From contig NC_134841.1 in NCBI RefSeq assembly GCF_965363235.1, positions 30,409,440 through 30,473,439 on the forward strand: 64,000 nucleotides of DNA, written 5' to 3'. Made by a program: the position numbers and the translations under genes. Positions 11,449-23,700 of the stretch are shown piece by piece; position 1 is the first letter of the stretch; each line of letters starts with the position of its first letter. The DNA comes from Mytilus galloprovincialis. Taxonomy: Eukaryota; Mollusca; Bivalvia; Mytilida; Mytilidae. Under the pieces are notes generated by a model, which saw only the letters and a program-made list of their open reading frames with translations, did not search any database and had not been told where the DNA came from.

Positions 11449-11755
11449 TAAGTCAGGAATCTGATGTTCAGTAGTTGTCGTTTGTTGATTTGGTTCATAA
11501 GTGTTTTTTTATTCTTTTTTTTTAAATATAAATGTAGCTTAGACTGTTGGTTTTCTCATTTGAATGGTTTTACTCTAGTAATTTTTTGGGGCCCTTGCAA
11601 ACTTGCTGTTTTGTGTTAGCCAAGGCTCTGTGTTGAAGACCGCACTTTGACCTATAATGCCAATTTAATAATGGTTAACATTTAAAAATTGTGATTCGGA
11701 TGTACATGTATAGTTGTCTCATTGGCACTCATACCACATCTTCATATATCTATTT
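11449..11755 (+). repeat. Dispersed repeat family 'catacc-acatctt', copy 1
   Basis: The order of blocks is 'caggaatctgatgttcagtagttgtcgtttgttg', 'gttggttttct...ttgaatggttttac', 'gtgttagccaaggctctgtgttgaag', 'cactttgacctataatg', 'agttgtctcattggcactcataccacatctt'. The same order recurs at 43480-43745 and, partly, 59270-59480; tail-only copies lie at 28180-28215, 32950-33003 and 59890-59915. It ends just 24 bp before the exon at 11779. I associate the family with mussel genomes. Confidence 0.85.
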
Positions 11756-11778
11756 GATACTTTTCTGTTTTTATTTAG

Positions 11779-14700
11779 GATTCTTGAGGAACACATGACA
11801 AAAAAGATCTTGGATACTCCAAATGAAAATAAATTGTCCAGTTTATCTGAACAGCTCATGGGATTACAGATGGTAAGATATAGCTACTTTACATTACACA
11901 TCAGGTCATGACAAAAGATACACTAATACAAGTAAAGAATAAGTATAATTCATACATGTATTTACACACAATTGTGTTGAGATAATACATGAACATAGTA
12001 TGTTTGCCATTCTATTCACCAGAGACCAAAGGACAGGATATATAATATAGGTCTTTGTATAGTCTTTAAAGTTTGGCAAAACGCATATTTATACTATAAA
12101 CAATAAACAAAATTAAATAAAGCAGACAGCTACATAGACAATCCTTGAGTTGTAGGCTCTTGTGGTTTAATATGTTTGCATAAGTATAAGCATTGTAATA
12201 TGCTACAAACAACAAATTAAATGTTTTTTTTTAGTTTCAACAGAAAGTATTGTAACATACCAGTAACCACCACTGTAAAGTTAGTATGCTGGAACATCCA
12301 GGAGTTGTCTACAAGTTAACCAGACACAAAACATGTTCTGGTACATGTAGATTTCTTGAGGTTTTTGGTTTTCTTACATTTTGTACTTTTCTCCATATGT
12401 TGTTAATAAATAAATTTGGTGTTTTTACTGTCTTCTGATTGGTTAAAGTTATTAGTTTTATTTTCAATGTTGTCAATTTTGATGGCGACACGCCCACTCT
12501 GACGTTGTGTATTCATACGCCAACATGTGTGTACGTTGTTATTGTTAATATAAATAATATAAAAAGTTCTTTGAGCCTTATTTTTGATAGAAATTTATTT
12601 ATGATGAATGGCAATAATTTATTTTGATTTTATTGAACCTTAAAACTAATTTTTGACTCTTCACATTTTACATAATCCGCTTCGCGGATTATTCAATGGA
12701 TTATTCAATGTGAAGAGTCAAAAATTAGTTTTATGGTTCCATAAATTCAAAATAGATAATAGCCATTCATTAAATATTTTTAAGTGCTGTTTACTCTTTA
12801 ATTCTAATTCTTCATAAATACAAATTGGTCTACATGTATATAACGTTGCCTGATTGCTAGAGTTTGTTTACCTGCTTCTATTGAGGCTTGAGTTAAGATA
12901 CAATATCAAGAAGAAAATCATTAAGTTGTGAGTTTATATTTTTAATTCAGGTTAAGCTGTAATAGTAACATTTTCTTTTAATTCATTCGTCTATAAACAG
13001 TATTTTATAATATTAACTACAGTGTATTTGTAGTATTTTATAAAATGAATAAGTATTATATGTATTTTAATAGTCTCTCATAGTTCTTTTAAGAATGGCA
13101 CATACATATATTTAATTGTTTTAACTATGTTTACTGTATAATTAATTTTATAATTGTATCTTGTTTTAATCATGTTGTATGTGGTGAGACTTTAATAAAC
13201 TATTGAATCTGAATCTGAATCTTCATTTGTCTATATTATTAACCTTCCAAGCTGAGAGCAATAACTTATTTTTTATATAACATCACACATGTCACAGCTT
13301 ACACCATTCTGGCAATATTAAGTAGAAGTTTAATTACTCAAGTTTTTCATCTCTAAATTATTCTATGATCCTCAGTACATGTACTGTTAAAAAAGCACTT
13401 AATTAAGTGGTTAATCTTAGTCAATTCATTAAGCTGTAACATTTCCAATATGAATGTAGATCTGAGTGTTTTTAAAATATTATACCTAGGAGTTAGGGCT
13501 GTATTGTAACCACCTTGACCTTGTTGACTATCCACCCAACATATATTTTCATTACAACATTTTCTCAGAAACTGCTGAACAGAATTACTTCATACATGTA
13601 TATGGTCAGCAGCTGGACAGTGACCATGGTGAATTGTAAATTGTGATATCCATTTTCAGATTAAGCCAGAATTAAAGGTTAACTGCACTTCAGAAGAAAA
13701 GAAGCTTTTGTTTTATAAGTATTTTGTACAGGACCAAGACACATGGCCAACAGAACAACAAGAACAAGAAATTGGTATACATATTTATATCCATAATTAT
13801 ATACTGTTTATATACATATTTATTAAGATATGTGGAAATTTGTATTGATTCTTTTCAAATATCAGTATGTTTAATTATCAAATTGTACAAAAGTGTTTTT
13901 ACTTTATTCTTTTTTACTTCCTGTCCATGGCAGTCATGTCTAATACATTGTATTACATGTAGGACAAATAGCTAAAATGTAGGTATTTGTGAAATACATT
14001 TGTATCTTGTAAACCACAATAGCTACAGAAAATTTAATAGTGCAAAAATGTTTGAAATGTAAATTACTACCTACTCTTTTAATCTGTACCAAAATTATCA
14101 AAATGAATATATTAATCTTAAACAACAATATTGTATGCCCCATATACAATAATTCTGTTTTTCAGTCTGCTCTTTATTACTCGCTCTTTTATCAAGTAAG
14201 AATAACTAACTTTTTACAGATGTATGGACAGATAAGTTATCTTTCATTATTAAAACACATCTGGCCATCATATTATAATAGCTCTCTGAAATAAAAGTAA
14301 ATTCTGTGTCAATAGCATGATTTCTATACATATATTATGAAGGTAAAGTTAATGTACAATGATTTATAATACAAGACTTAACTTTGACCACTATTATGCT
14401 AGTTTCCATGTAGACCTTCAGATAACATTGTACAATATGATTATCCTATTACTTTCATTGTATTAGTATTTCACATGTTATAATTGTGTATACTCTAATT
14501 TTATTAGTTAAACAGTATAAAGAGACAGCACAGAAATGTAGTGAAATAAAAGAGAAAATTATGGAAGAAAGATTACAGATTGATGAATTGTTAGAGTTTG
14601 CAGAAGGAGGTAAAGCATTTTAGTACATGTATGCAAATTCAGTATTTTTATATTAAAATTGAAGTTATCTCCCATCTGAGCAAATTTTTCTGTAAAAACA

Positions 14701-17700
14701 ATGTAGCTGATTTTTATGCCCCACCTACGATAGTAGAGGGGCATTATGTTTTCTGGTCTGTGCGTCCGTTCGTTCGTCCTTCCCTCCGCCTGTCCTTCCA
14801 TCCGTTTGTCCCGCTTCAGGTTAAAGTTTTTGGTCAAGGTAGTTTTTGATGAAGTTGTAGTCCAATCAACTTGAAACTCAGTACACATTTGCCCTATTAT
14901 ATGATCTTTCTAATTTTAATGCCAAAATTAGTGTTTTGACCCCAATTTCACGGTTCACTGAACATAGAAAATGATAGTGCAAATTTCAGGTTAAAGTTTT
15001 TGGTCAAGGTAGGTTTTGATGAAGTTGAAGTCAAATCAACTTAAAACTTAGTGTACATGTTCCCTGTGATATGATCTTTCTAATTTAAATGCCAAATTAG
15101 AGTTTTTACCCACTATTTTAAGGTCCACTCAACACAGAAAATGATAGTGCAAGTGGGGCATCCGTGTACTATGGACACAGTCTTGTTTTTTAATGTTTTT
15201 CCAGCAGAAAATGACATTTCACTCAAGGGCAACCTTGTTTTAGTTTACAGGTCATTTACAGGTAAAAGAGAGACGAAAGATACTGTAGGGACACTATTGT
15301 ATTACTTTGAACACATAAAAAAATTAAATGTCAGTCACTATTGCACCCCAAAGAAAATAAATTATATTTATACCCAACGCAACGAAGTTGCGGAGGGTAT
15401 AATGTTTTTGACCTGTCAGTTCATCAGTCCTGTTTCTTGTCATCGCAACTTCTCTCAAACCACACAACAGAATTTCATGAAACTTTGTAGATAATAAGGA
15501 CATACTACGTAGATGTGCATATCCACAGGAAATTATGATTCAATTTTTTTTCTAGGAGTTACACCCCTTTGAACTTATTTTTTTTTAATATACCGCTGCA
15601 ACAGTTTGTCATCGCAACTCCTCTGAAACCACACAACAGAATTTCAGGAAACTGTGTAGATAATAAGAACATACTATGTAGATGTGCATATCGACAGGAA
15701 ATTAGGATTCAATTTTTTGTCTTATTCAATTTTATTCTTATTTTATTTCTCCAGTGACAATGTTGGGGTGTGCGGTATTTGAGCCCGTTCACTAAGGTGC
15801 TTTAATTGTTTATGTAATGGATAGAAGCATTTTGATAAATATAGGTGTATCAATATGCTACCTTTTAAAAAAAGTCCTTCATTTTTGGGGAAAGACGGCT
15901 TCCAGCCGTCAATCCCCTATGGGGTTGACCAGAGTGACATCCCCTCACATCATTCATTTTGTTTTTATAGTGTGGAAAACCCCCCAACAAATCTTACTGA
16001 GATTGATGAGAAGGAAACACACAAATGAATAAATTGACTTTAATCACTTTTCTACACATTTCCCTTCTGTTTCTAGCGAAATTGTCGTATTTTGAGCTCT
16101 CCTTTACACTATTTATGTTTCTTTTACAATCCGGAAAAATCAGTATGACGAGATATTCTAAATATATCCAACCTAAATTATATTTTATAATGACGTCATT
16201 GTTGGAATGCCACACTATGCAGAAGCAGGGATATCCTTCACTGGTTATTTAAATCATTCTCAGAGTTCGTGCACTAGTTATAGATTGGTATTTGTTAATT
16301 TTAACATAATTATGTTTGCTGTAGATGATTCAAACATCAACATGCAATACTTTAATTTGTAGGTCAACAACTTTCAAAGTAAACAAAGTTCGTGGAGATA
16401 CAAGAGATTGGAGAGAGAAATGATTTTTTTCATTTTTTCTGTAAAATTTTGTTTTGTGAATCTTCCTCCAAATCAGGAGCACCTCAATTGATGAGTAATT
16501 ATCCACTAAAATAAAACTTAAAATGTGACATTTAGTATATGATTAGTAGTCTTCCATTAAAACTAAATTATGTGTACCAACAAATAAATCATTGAAATGG
16601 TAAAAAAAAAAAATTAAAAAAAAAATGTTGCATTTTATAGTTTAAACCTATTAATTCATGAAATTTACAAATATTTCAAAATGTAGGATCTGGAAACAAG
16701 CTTCACACAGTTTAAATCAATCATATAGTTTTTTTTATTAGTACCTGTATCCCTGTGATGAGAGTTGTAACTGGGAACTTTATCAATGGAAATTTAAAAC
16801 TGAATGGATTTTTCAGTCCTAACTAAATTCTTAAGAAAATAATTAAAAATCTTAGAGTACTGCAGTCTGCACGGTTAGCCACTAGTTCGCATACCTGCCA
16901 ACTTTCACGATTTAGCCGTGTACTACACGATTTTGACCCTCTGTCCCGATAACACGATCGTGATCGGGAAAATAGCCAAAAAACACAATTTTAGTAAAAT
17001 TTACACGAAAAATATTTTTGTTCCCGATTTTGAACTTTTGAAAGTTTTCCCAAGGGAGACAAATCGTGTCTGACAAATTTCATCCAATCAAAATTTAGTG
17101 ATCACGCATTCACCAGTTGATTAATGTCGGCATAGTAAACAATCAAAGAATCGAAATTTTGAGTTGTTTTTTTTAGCTTGGGTGTTAAATTTATAAAAAT
17201 TGGAATCATGATGGGCGAGTTATCACTTGCAAAATAGTTCTGTCACCGCCTAAGAAAAAAAAGCGTGTTGCTTCGTGCAAATACTTAGAGAAATGGGAGA
17301 ATGATGTCAAGTACAGAGGCTGGTTGTCTAAATCAACGTTAGGATTGTCACATGCCTTTTGTAAAGTTTGCAACAGAGACTTTAAAGTTGACCACGGTGG
17401 CCTTAATGATGTCTCCAAACATTCTAGTACTGCTTGTGATATTGATCTATATAATATATGAGGGTTTGGATGGGGTTAAATGATTAAAGAATATAATGCC
17501 CTTAAAAAATGAAGATAAGGGAAAAACGGGCAAAAAAAAATGAAAATTGGAGAAATGCGTGGTCAAATTTTTTGAAGATTAGAAAAAAAAGAGGTTAATT
17601 TTTTGAAGATTAGAGAAAAAAGGGGTGAAAATTAAATGTTTACAGAACAACAGACCCCCCCCCATTTCCAGACCCTCATATATTGTTGGTTTTTTTGTTA

Positions 17701-20700
17701 TTAAATTATTAAAATTATTACTTTTTTTTTATTTCTTGACAATGTATCAGACAAACATAAAGTCATCTTACTGGTGTTTATCTCAACAAAAAGAATACAA
17801 CAATCAAACAATTTAAAAAAAGATAGGTTATAATAGCATCTTCAACTATCACCCCCCAAAAAAGAAGTATGTCAGACACTTTTAGGAGCCAAATCATCAC
17901 ACGAAAAAATGCCGCGAAAAATTCTACCCTTAAAAATGGTGCCGCGCACAAAAACCCCCATGACCATTTTCAAAAGTTGGCAGGTATGAGTCCGATGCCC
18001 CAGACTAGTAAAATTTCATTCGGACTAGTAAGTTTTTGCAACACTTTGGCCAAATAAGAAAAATGTCAGAATATTGGTCTTCGGACTAGTAGTTGAAAAA
18101 GTTTTTGGTGCAGACTGGTACTGTCACAAAAAAATGGAAAATGGCCTAGCCTGCAGTTCAGTGGTACACAATTAAGATTACAGAAAACATTGTAGTTGTT
18201 GTTAAATGACAGAATTCAGTTGAATTTAACATATAATTAACTCTCAACTTTAATCGAATGTTTTGATTTAGAAAGAGGCAGATCTCTTCCATTGGTCCAA
18301 ATAAAATCTTAAACTAAGGAAACAAAATTAGATTAAACAACAATTGACTTCACTATTGTCAACCTTTCTACATGTTCTAGCTGTTCTTTTTTTCATTCTT
18401 TATATGAAGACTATCAAAAGATACTCTCCCCCCCCCCCCCCCCCAAAAAAAAAAAAAAAGAAAAAGAAACAAGGGCCGTCTTTCCCCTCAGAGCTATTCA
18501 GCTCTTTGATTTAAACAGATGTTGAAATACTTAAAAAAAATCATAGTACTCAGATTTTAATTACTAAAACTTAGTATCTAAGTAGAACAGATTCTAAATT
18601 TATTTTTTAGTCAAACTGTACAATAAGTGACTCCATGAACATTTGATTTGTTTGAATCAGTCTACATTATTTCTTTCTGTACTGCACACAAAACAGAACA
18701 AGAAGGCTCATGCTGACATGCAAGTTTTCTAATTTACAAATCCTGGTATTTAATTGTCAGTTAACATTAATAATACAAATAAGTGCATGTTTTGTTTCAA
18801 ATAACTCAGATTTTCAGTTTTTAAACCAAAGGTCTGTGGTTCTCTCCTTGCAAACAGGCTTCCTCTACCAATAAAATTTATCTTGCATGATATAAAAGCT
18901 TATAGTGCTAAAATTGGCATTGTACACCAATGATCAACCAATCAAATAACTAGTTTTGCACAGAATTATGGTCCTCTGAATTTGACAACAAATGGGGGAA
19001 TTTTAATGGTCCTGATCCATCTAATTTCTGTTACACAATGGAAGAAAAGCTAAATAGAGAGCTGATGAGCTTGTAGTGATTTTAATGTAACTATATATTT
19101 AGGTCACAACCTTTTACTGAAGAACATTGAAGATCTTGAGAATAAAATATCGGAAGTTGAAAAAAAGGTATTTATGATAAAAATAGTGTATAATACTATT
19201 CTGATCACTTATTTCACAAAATTTTGGCAACAATCTTTAATTAGGAAAAATAGTTTCTGCCCTTTGTAAAATCCCTTGGAGTTCTGGGATGAAACTTATT
19301 AACTTCCTTATTCACCTTAAATAGAATATCATGTATGCAGAAGAAAACTGTAAATCCAAAGTCATGGTAAAACTAATTTAATCTTAGTTGTGCATACGAA
19401 CAAAAACAAATTCCTTTCTTTAACTTTATAATATCCTATGGAGTTTGGGGATAAAACTGATTATGATTGAATATCATTCTTTGTTTCTGAAAAAATTGTT
19501 ATTTCTAGAATACTTGACTTCATATTTTTACAATTTTACTTTAAAGACAAGAGGATTTTTTCCTTAATCACATATTTTCCTAGTTCACTAATACTTATAA
19601 AATCAATGAAAAATAGAACCCTACAAACAATATTGCATAATGAATACAAAGTATATAAGTACACTTGTCATATACTATAATTATAGAAAAGTAAAGTATC
19701 AATAATAATATCATAGTAAGATCTTAGTAGTTAGTATGTTTATTGTGAAACTGTATTTAGTATATAGTAATGTTTGGATTATTTACTTTTAGCTTACACA
19801 GGCAGAACAAATAAAAAAACAGTATGAGGACAGAATGAAAGCCTTTGGTGGAACTTGTTCTGTAGATGGTTCTATAGAAGAAGTCAAAATTAAAAAGGTG
19901 TGTTACAAATAAAATGAAGACTATTTTATAGAAAAGGTCTCTAGCCCACTATACAATTATCAAGTTTACTATTTTAAAGTGTATTTAGAAGGATATACTG
20001 GTTTACATCTGTAAGTGTTTCCTTCCATAAAATTTTCGTGTAGGAAACTACAAATCAGAGTTTCATGAAATTTGGTATCAAGCTTCATATGAACATACTA
20101 TATATATATATGTATTTAGTGAAGCCCAGGTGGTCCTGTAGTCTAGCGGGACAGCTACTGTGCAGGCGATTTGGTGTCACGATATCTCAGCAGCATGGGT
20201 TTGAATCCCGGCGAGGGAAGAACAAAAAATTTGCGAAAGCAAATTTACAGATCTAACATTGTTGGGTTGATGTTTAAGACAAGTTGTATATTTATATATA
20301 TAACTCGTCTAAACATCGCCCCAACAATATATATATACAACTCGTCTTAAACATCAACCCAACAATGTTAGATCTGTAAATTTGCTTTCGCAAATTTTTT
20401 TTTTGTTCTTCCCACGCGGGGATTTAAACCGATGCTACTGAGATATCGTGACACCATGAGGCATGGAGATGTTATTGTTACAGATCAGCTGAATTATCTA
20501 TAGTAAAGGATCCTACAAATTAATGCAAGATACAGTCACAGAAAATAATAATATTTATAAGTACGTTTGAGTCAGTGACAACTCTACAACAGATTTATCC
20601 ATCGGATCACCAGCAATGATGGTGATACATGGCTGTGTACATTATGTATATGCAACTCGTCTAAACATCAACCCAACAATGTTAGATCTGTAAATTTGCT

Positions 20701-23700
20701 TTCGCAAATTTTTTGTTCTTCCCATGCCGGGATTCGAACCCATGCTACTGAGATATCGTGACACCATGTGATGCTATTTATCATATATACATTTTGTATT
20801 TAGCAGGGGTATAATAAGGTCATAGTTAAACTTTTTTTTGCATGAAGAGACATTTAGAAAAGGGAAATCTGTCAGCATCCAATAGAATTGGATCATACTG
20901 ACCTAAATTTGTCTTCAATAGACTTTGGTCAAAGTTTTATCCGATTTTGAATATAGTTCTGCAGCCCGGTTGGTAAGGATGCGCCTACTAGAGACTCAGC
21001 TTCCTAGCAAAAGCTCTAGCCATGATTTTATTATTTATTTACTTTGGTTAAGTTTTATATCTCAGTTTAGTTTTTTAAAATATGAATCTTCAGGTGATCC
21101 GGTCATATATCTAAGGGAGTTTTTTAAGGGGTAGACCTTGGTTGATAGACCTTGGTTGAAGGAGATAACTTTTTAAATCAGTAATGCAATTGTAATGATC
21201 AATGTAGTTTAAGCATTTACCTGTAACAGATTGGACATAATCTATGTAACCTAGAAGCTTGGAATATATTCATGAAAATGGTTAACACAAATGTACTGAA
21301 GATTTTAAGAGTTATCTCCCTTAACCTAGGTCTACTTCCTTAAAAGCTTGTAGCCTTCAAGCAATGGAAGATAACTCTGCCTCACGTTTATAAGCAATGC
21401 AAGATTTGAGTGTTTCTTATCAAGTGTCTCTCTTTAACCTATGTTTCATAGACCAATGACATGTTACATATTTTTCAGGAAAAATTGGATTCTGAAAATA
21501 AACAATGTAGTCTTGGCAAGTTTTCATTCCATAAAGACATGTCAGGTTTTGATTTTGAATTTTTTGACAATTTGATTTCCATAAAAATTATCTAAACTTA
21601 GTTTTGATTTTGAATTTTTTGACAATTTGATTTCCATAAAAAATTATTTAAACTTCAACAATTCTAAGTATTGTATGTTTTCTGATAACATTCATCTTTT
21701 GGAATGTTTACCCTGTGGTTCATTTGATGAAGAGATGCATTAATCTGTGATTTGATTTTAAAGGTTTTCAAACTTTCAAGTTATTCTTCTATAGTAGCTG
21801 CTTTAATAAAGCTTGCCTTAGAGGGAATAAGAAAAAATGTTTAAAGTGTTTCATTAGAACAAGCTCTCTTATGATTTACAATTTATAGTTCAATAGTTTT
21901 AGAACTTTTGATATCTCAATAATTCCACTTAAGAATTAGTAGGCTAGAAGATTTGTGTGTTATTCACTACTGACAAAACTCTTTATCAATATATTTTTTC
22001 CAGAGAGAGCAAATAGATAAACTAGATATCATTGAGATGGGAGCCATCTCTGTGGGCCCCGCTGTCAATAACATGGGGTAAATAAGTTGTATGGATAATC
22101 TGATATGAAGCATTATTTGAAGTTATTACATAGTCTCATGTGTGATTTTGATCTAAGATTTTAAGTTAAAACTGATAAATATTCTCATCTTACTTTCATA
22201 GGATAATAGTGATATGACTGCATGATGTGAACTCATTGATTACTACTCTAAGGTGACTTCTGGATATATGGATTGATGTTTGAACAATATGTTTAAAGGT
22301 GCTGCCCAATTGATATTTGTCACATATTTTTAAAATTATGCCTTCAATATATTATGACCCACCAAGTATAAAGTATGAAATATTAATGGTTCTCGAGAGG
22401 TAGAGCGGACACAATTTGTTAAGAACAACGAACAGATGGACAGACCGACAGACTGATCTTAGACCTAGGATGCATACATTATGACACATTCTCTTGTGTT
22501 GGTTAATATATATGTTAAGTTGAAAATGTTTGTCAGGTATAAAGTATGAAATAATAACAGCTGTCCTCTCAAAATATAATGTGGATCAAATTTGTTAGCG
22601 ATGGACAGACCAACAGACAGACAGACCTTTGACCTAGGAAGTGGTACATATATCATGACACACCCTCTGGTGTTGGTTAAAATAGATGTCAAGTATAATA
22701 TTTGAAATCATAACGGTTTTTAAGATATAGAGCGGACACAATCTTCACCACAGGACACAGGGTTGTCAACTGAAACCAAAGTTTTTTTGATGTTGACCTT
22801 TGACCTAGGAAGTTGTACATACATCATGACACGCCCTCTGGTGGTGGTTAAAATGTATGACAAGTATATACTTTGAAATCATAACGATTATCTAGATATG
22901 GAGCGGACACGATCTTCACCACAGGACACAGGATTGTCAACTCGAAACCAAAGTTTTTGACCTTGACCTTTGACCTAGGAAGTTGTACATACATCATGAC
23001 ACACCCTCTGGTGGTTGTTAAAATGGATGTCAAGTATAAACTTTGAAATCATAATGGTTATCTAGATATGGAGCGGACACGATCTTCACCACAGGACACG
23101 GGGTTGTCAACTGAAACCAAAGTTTTTGACCTTGACCTTTGACCTAGGAACTTGTACATACAACATGACACACCCTCTGGTGTTGGTTAATAATCATGTT
23201 AAGTATTAAGTATGAAATCATAACGGTTCTCTAGATATGGAGCGGACACGAAAGTGTTACGGACGGACAGACGGACGGACGGACAGACGGACGGACAGAC
23301 GGACGGACAGACTGATCACTATAGGGCGACCCGCCGTCGGCGGGGCCCTAATTAGATAAGGAAATTCAAGATGGAAGAAAAACTCAAGAGGCTATGATAA
23401 AACAGATACAGAATTACAGAGATTTAGTACAAACAGTGTCAAGGAGAATGAAGAATGAAAAAGAAGGAAAGCTTAAAATGCAGAAGGAACATCAAGTCAA
23501 GAATTTTCTTGCAAAAGAGGAGTTAGCTAAGTATGAATAAATTTAATTTAATATATTTATATATATTATAACTGAATTATAAAAGATTGGAATTCATGAA
23601 TTAGATTTATTGTTACATATCAGAAAAAGGTAGTCTGATATTCTGAAATTGCTAAATTTTATTTTTATTTTTATTTATACTAGAGCATTCTCTTTCTAAT

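Larger units (their letters stand above)
16861..18117. mobile_element. GCAGTCTGC-ended element, copy 1, interrupted
   Basis: Ends 'tgcagtctgc' and 'tgcagactg' with subterminal 'ccgatgccccagactagta', 'cggactagta' and 'tttttggtgcagactg' match the element at 49085-50867. The sequence 'ccactag-t...-ccgatgcccc' is split by the insertion at 16890-17988. Confidence 0.8.
15887..18487. mobile_element. Possible outermost transposon of a three-level nest
   Basis: GGGGAAAGACGGC at 15887-15899 is the exact reverse complement of 18475-18487. Everything between, including the elements at 16861-18117 and 16890-17988, would lie inside it. No target duplication is evident, and a 13-bp inverted match over 2.6 kb could arise by chance, so this outer boundary is tentative. 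Confidence 0.35.

Noticed and set aside
20128..20213. tRNA gene
   Set aside because: A- and B-box-like motifs are present but the acceptor stem does not pair and the sequence continues into a repeat body shared by two more copies; it is a SINE.
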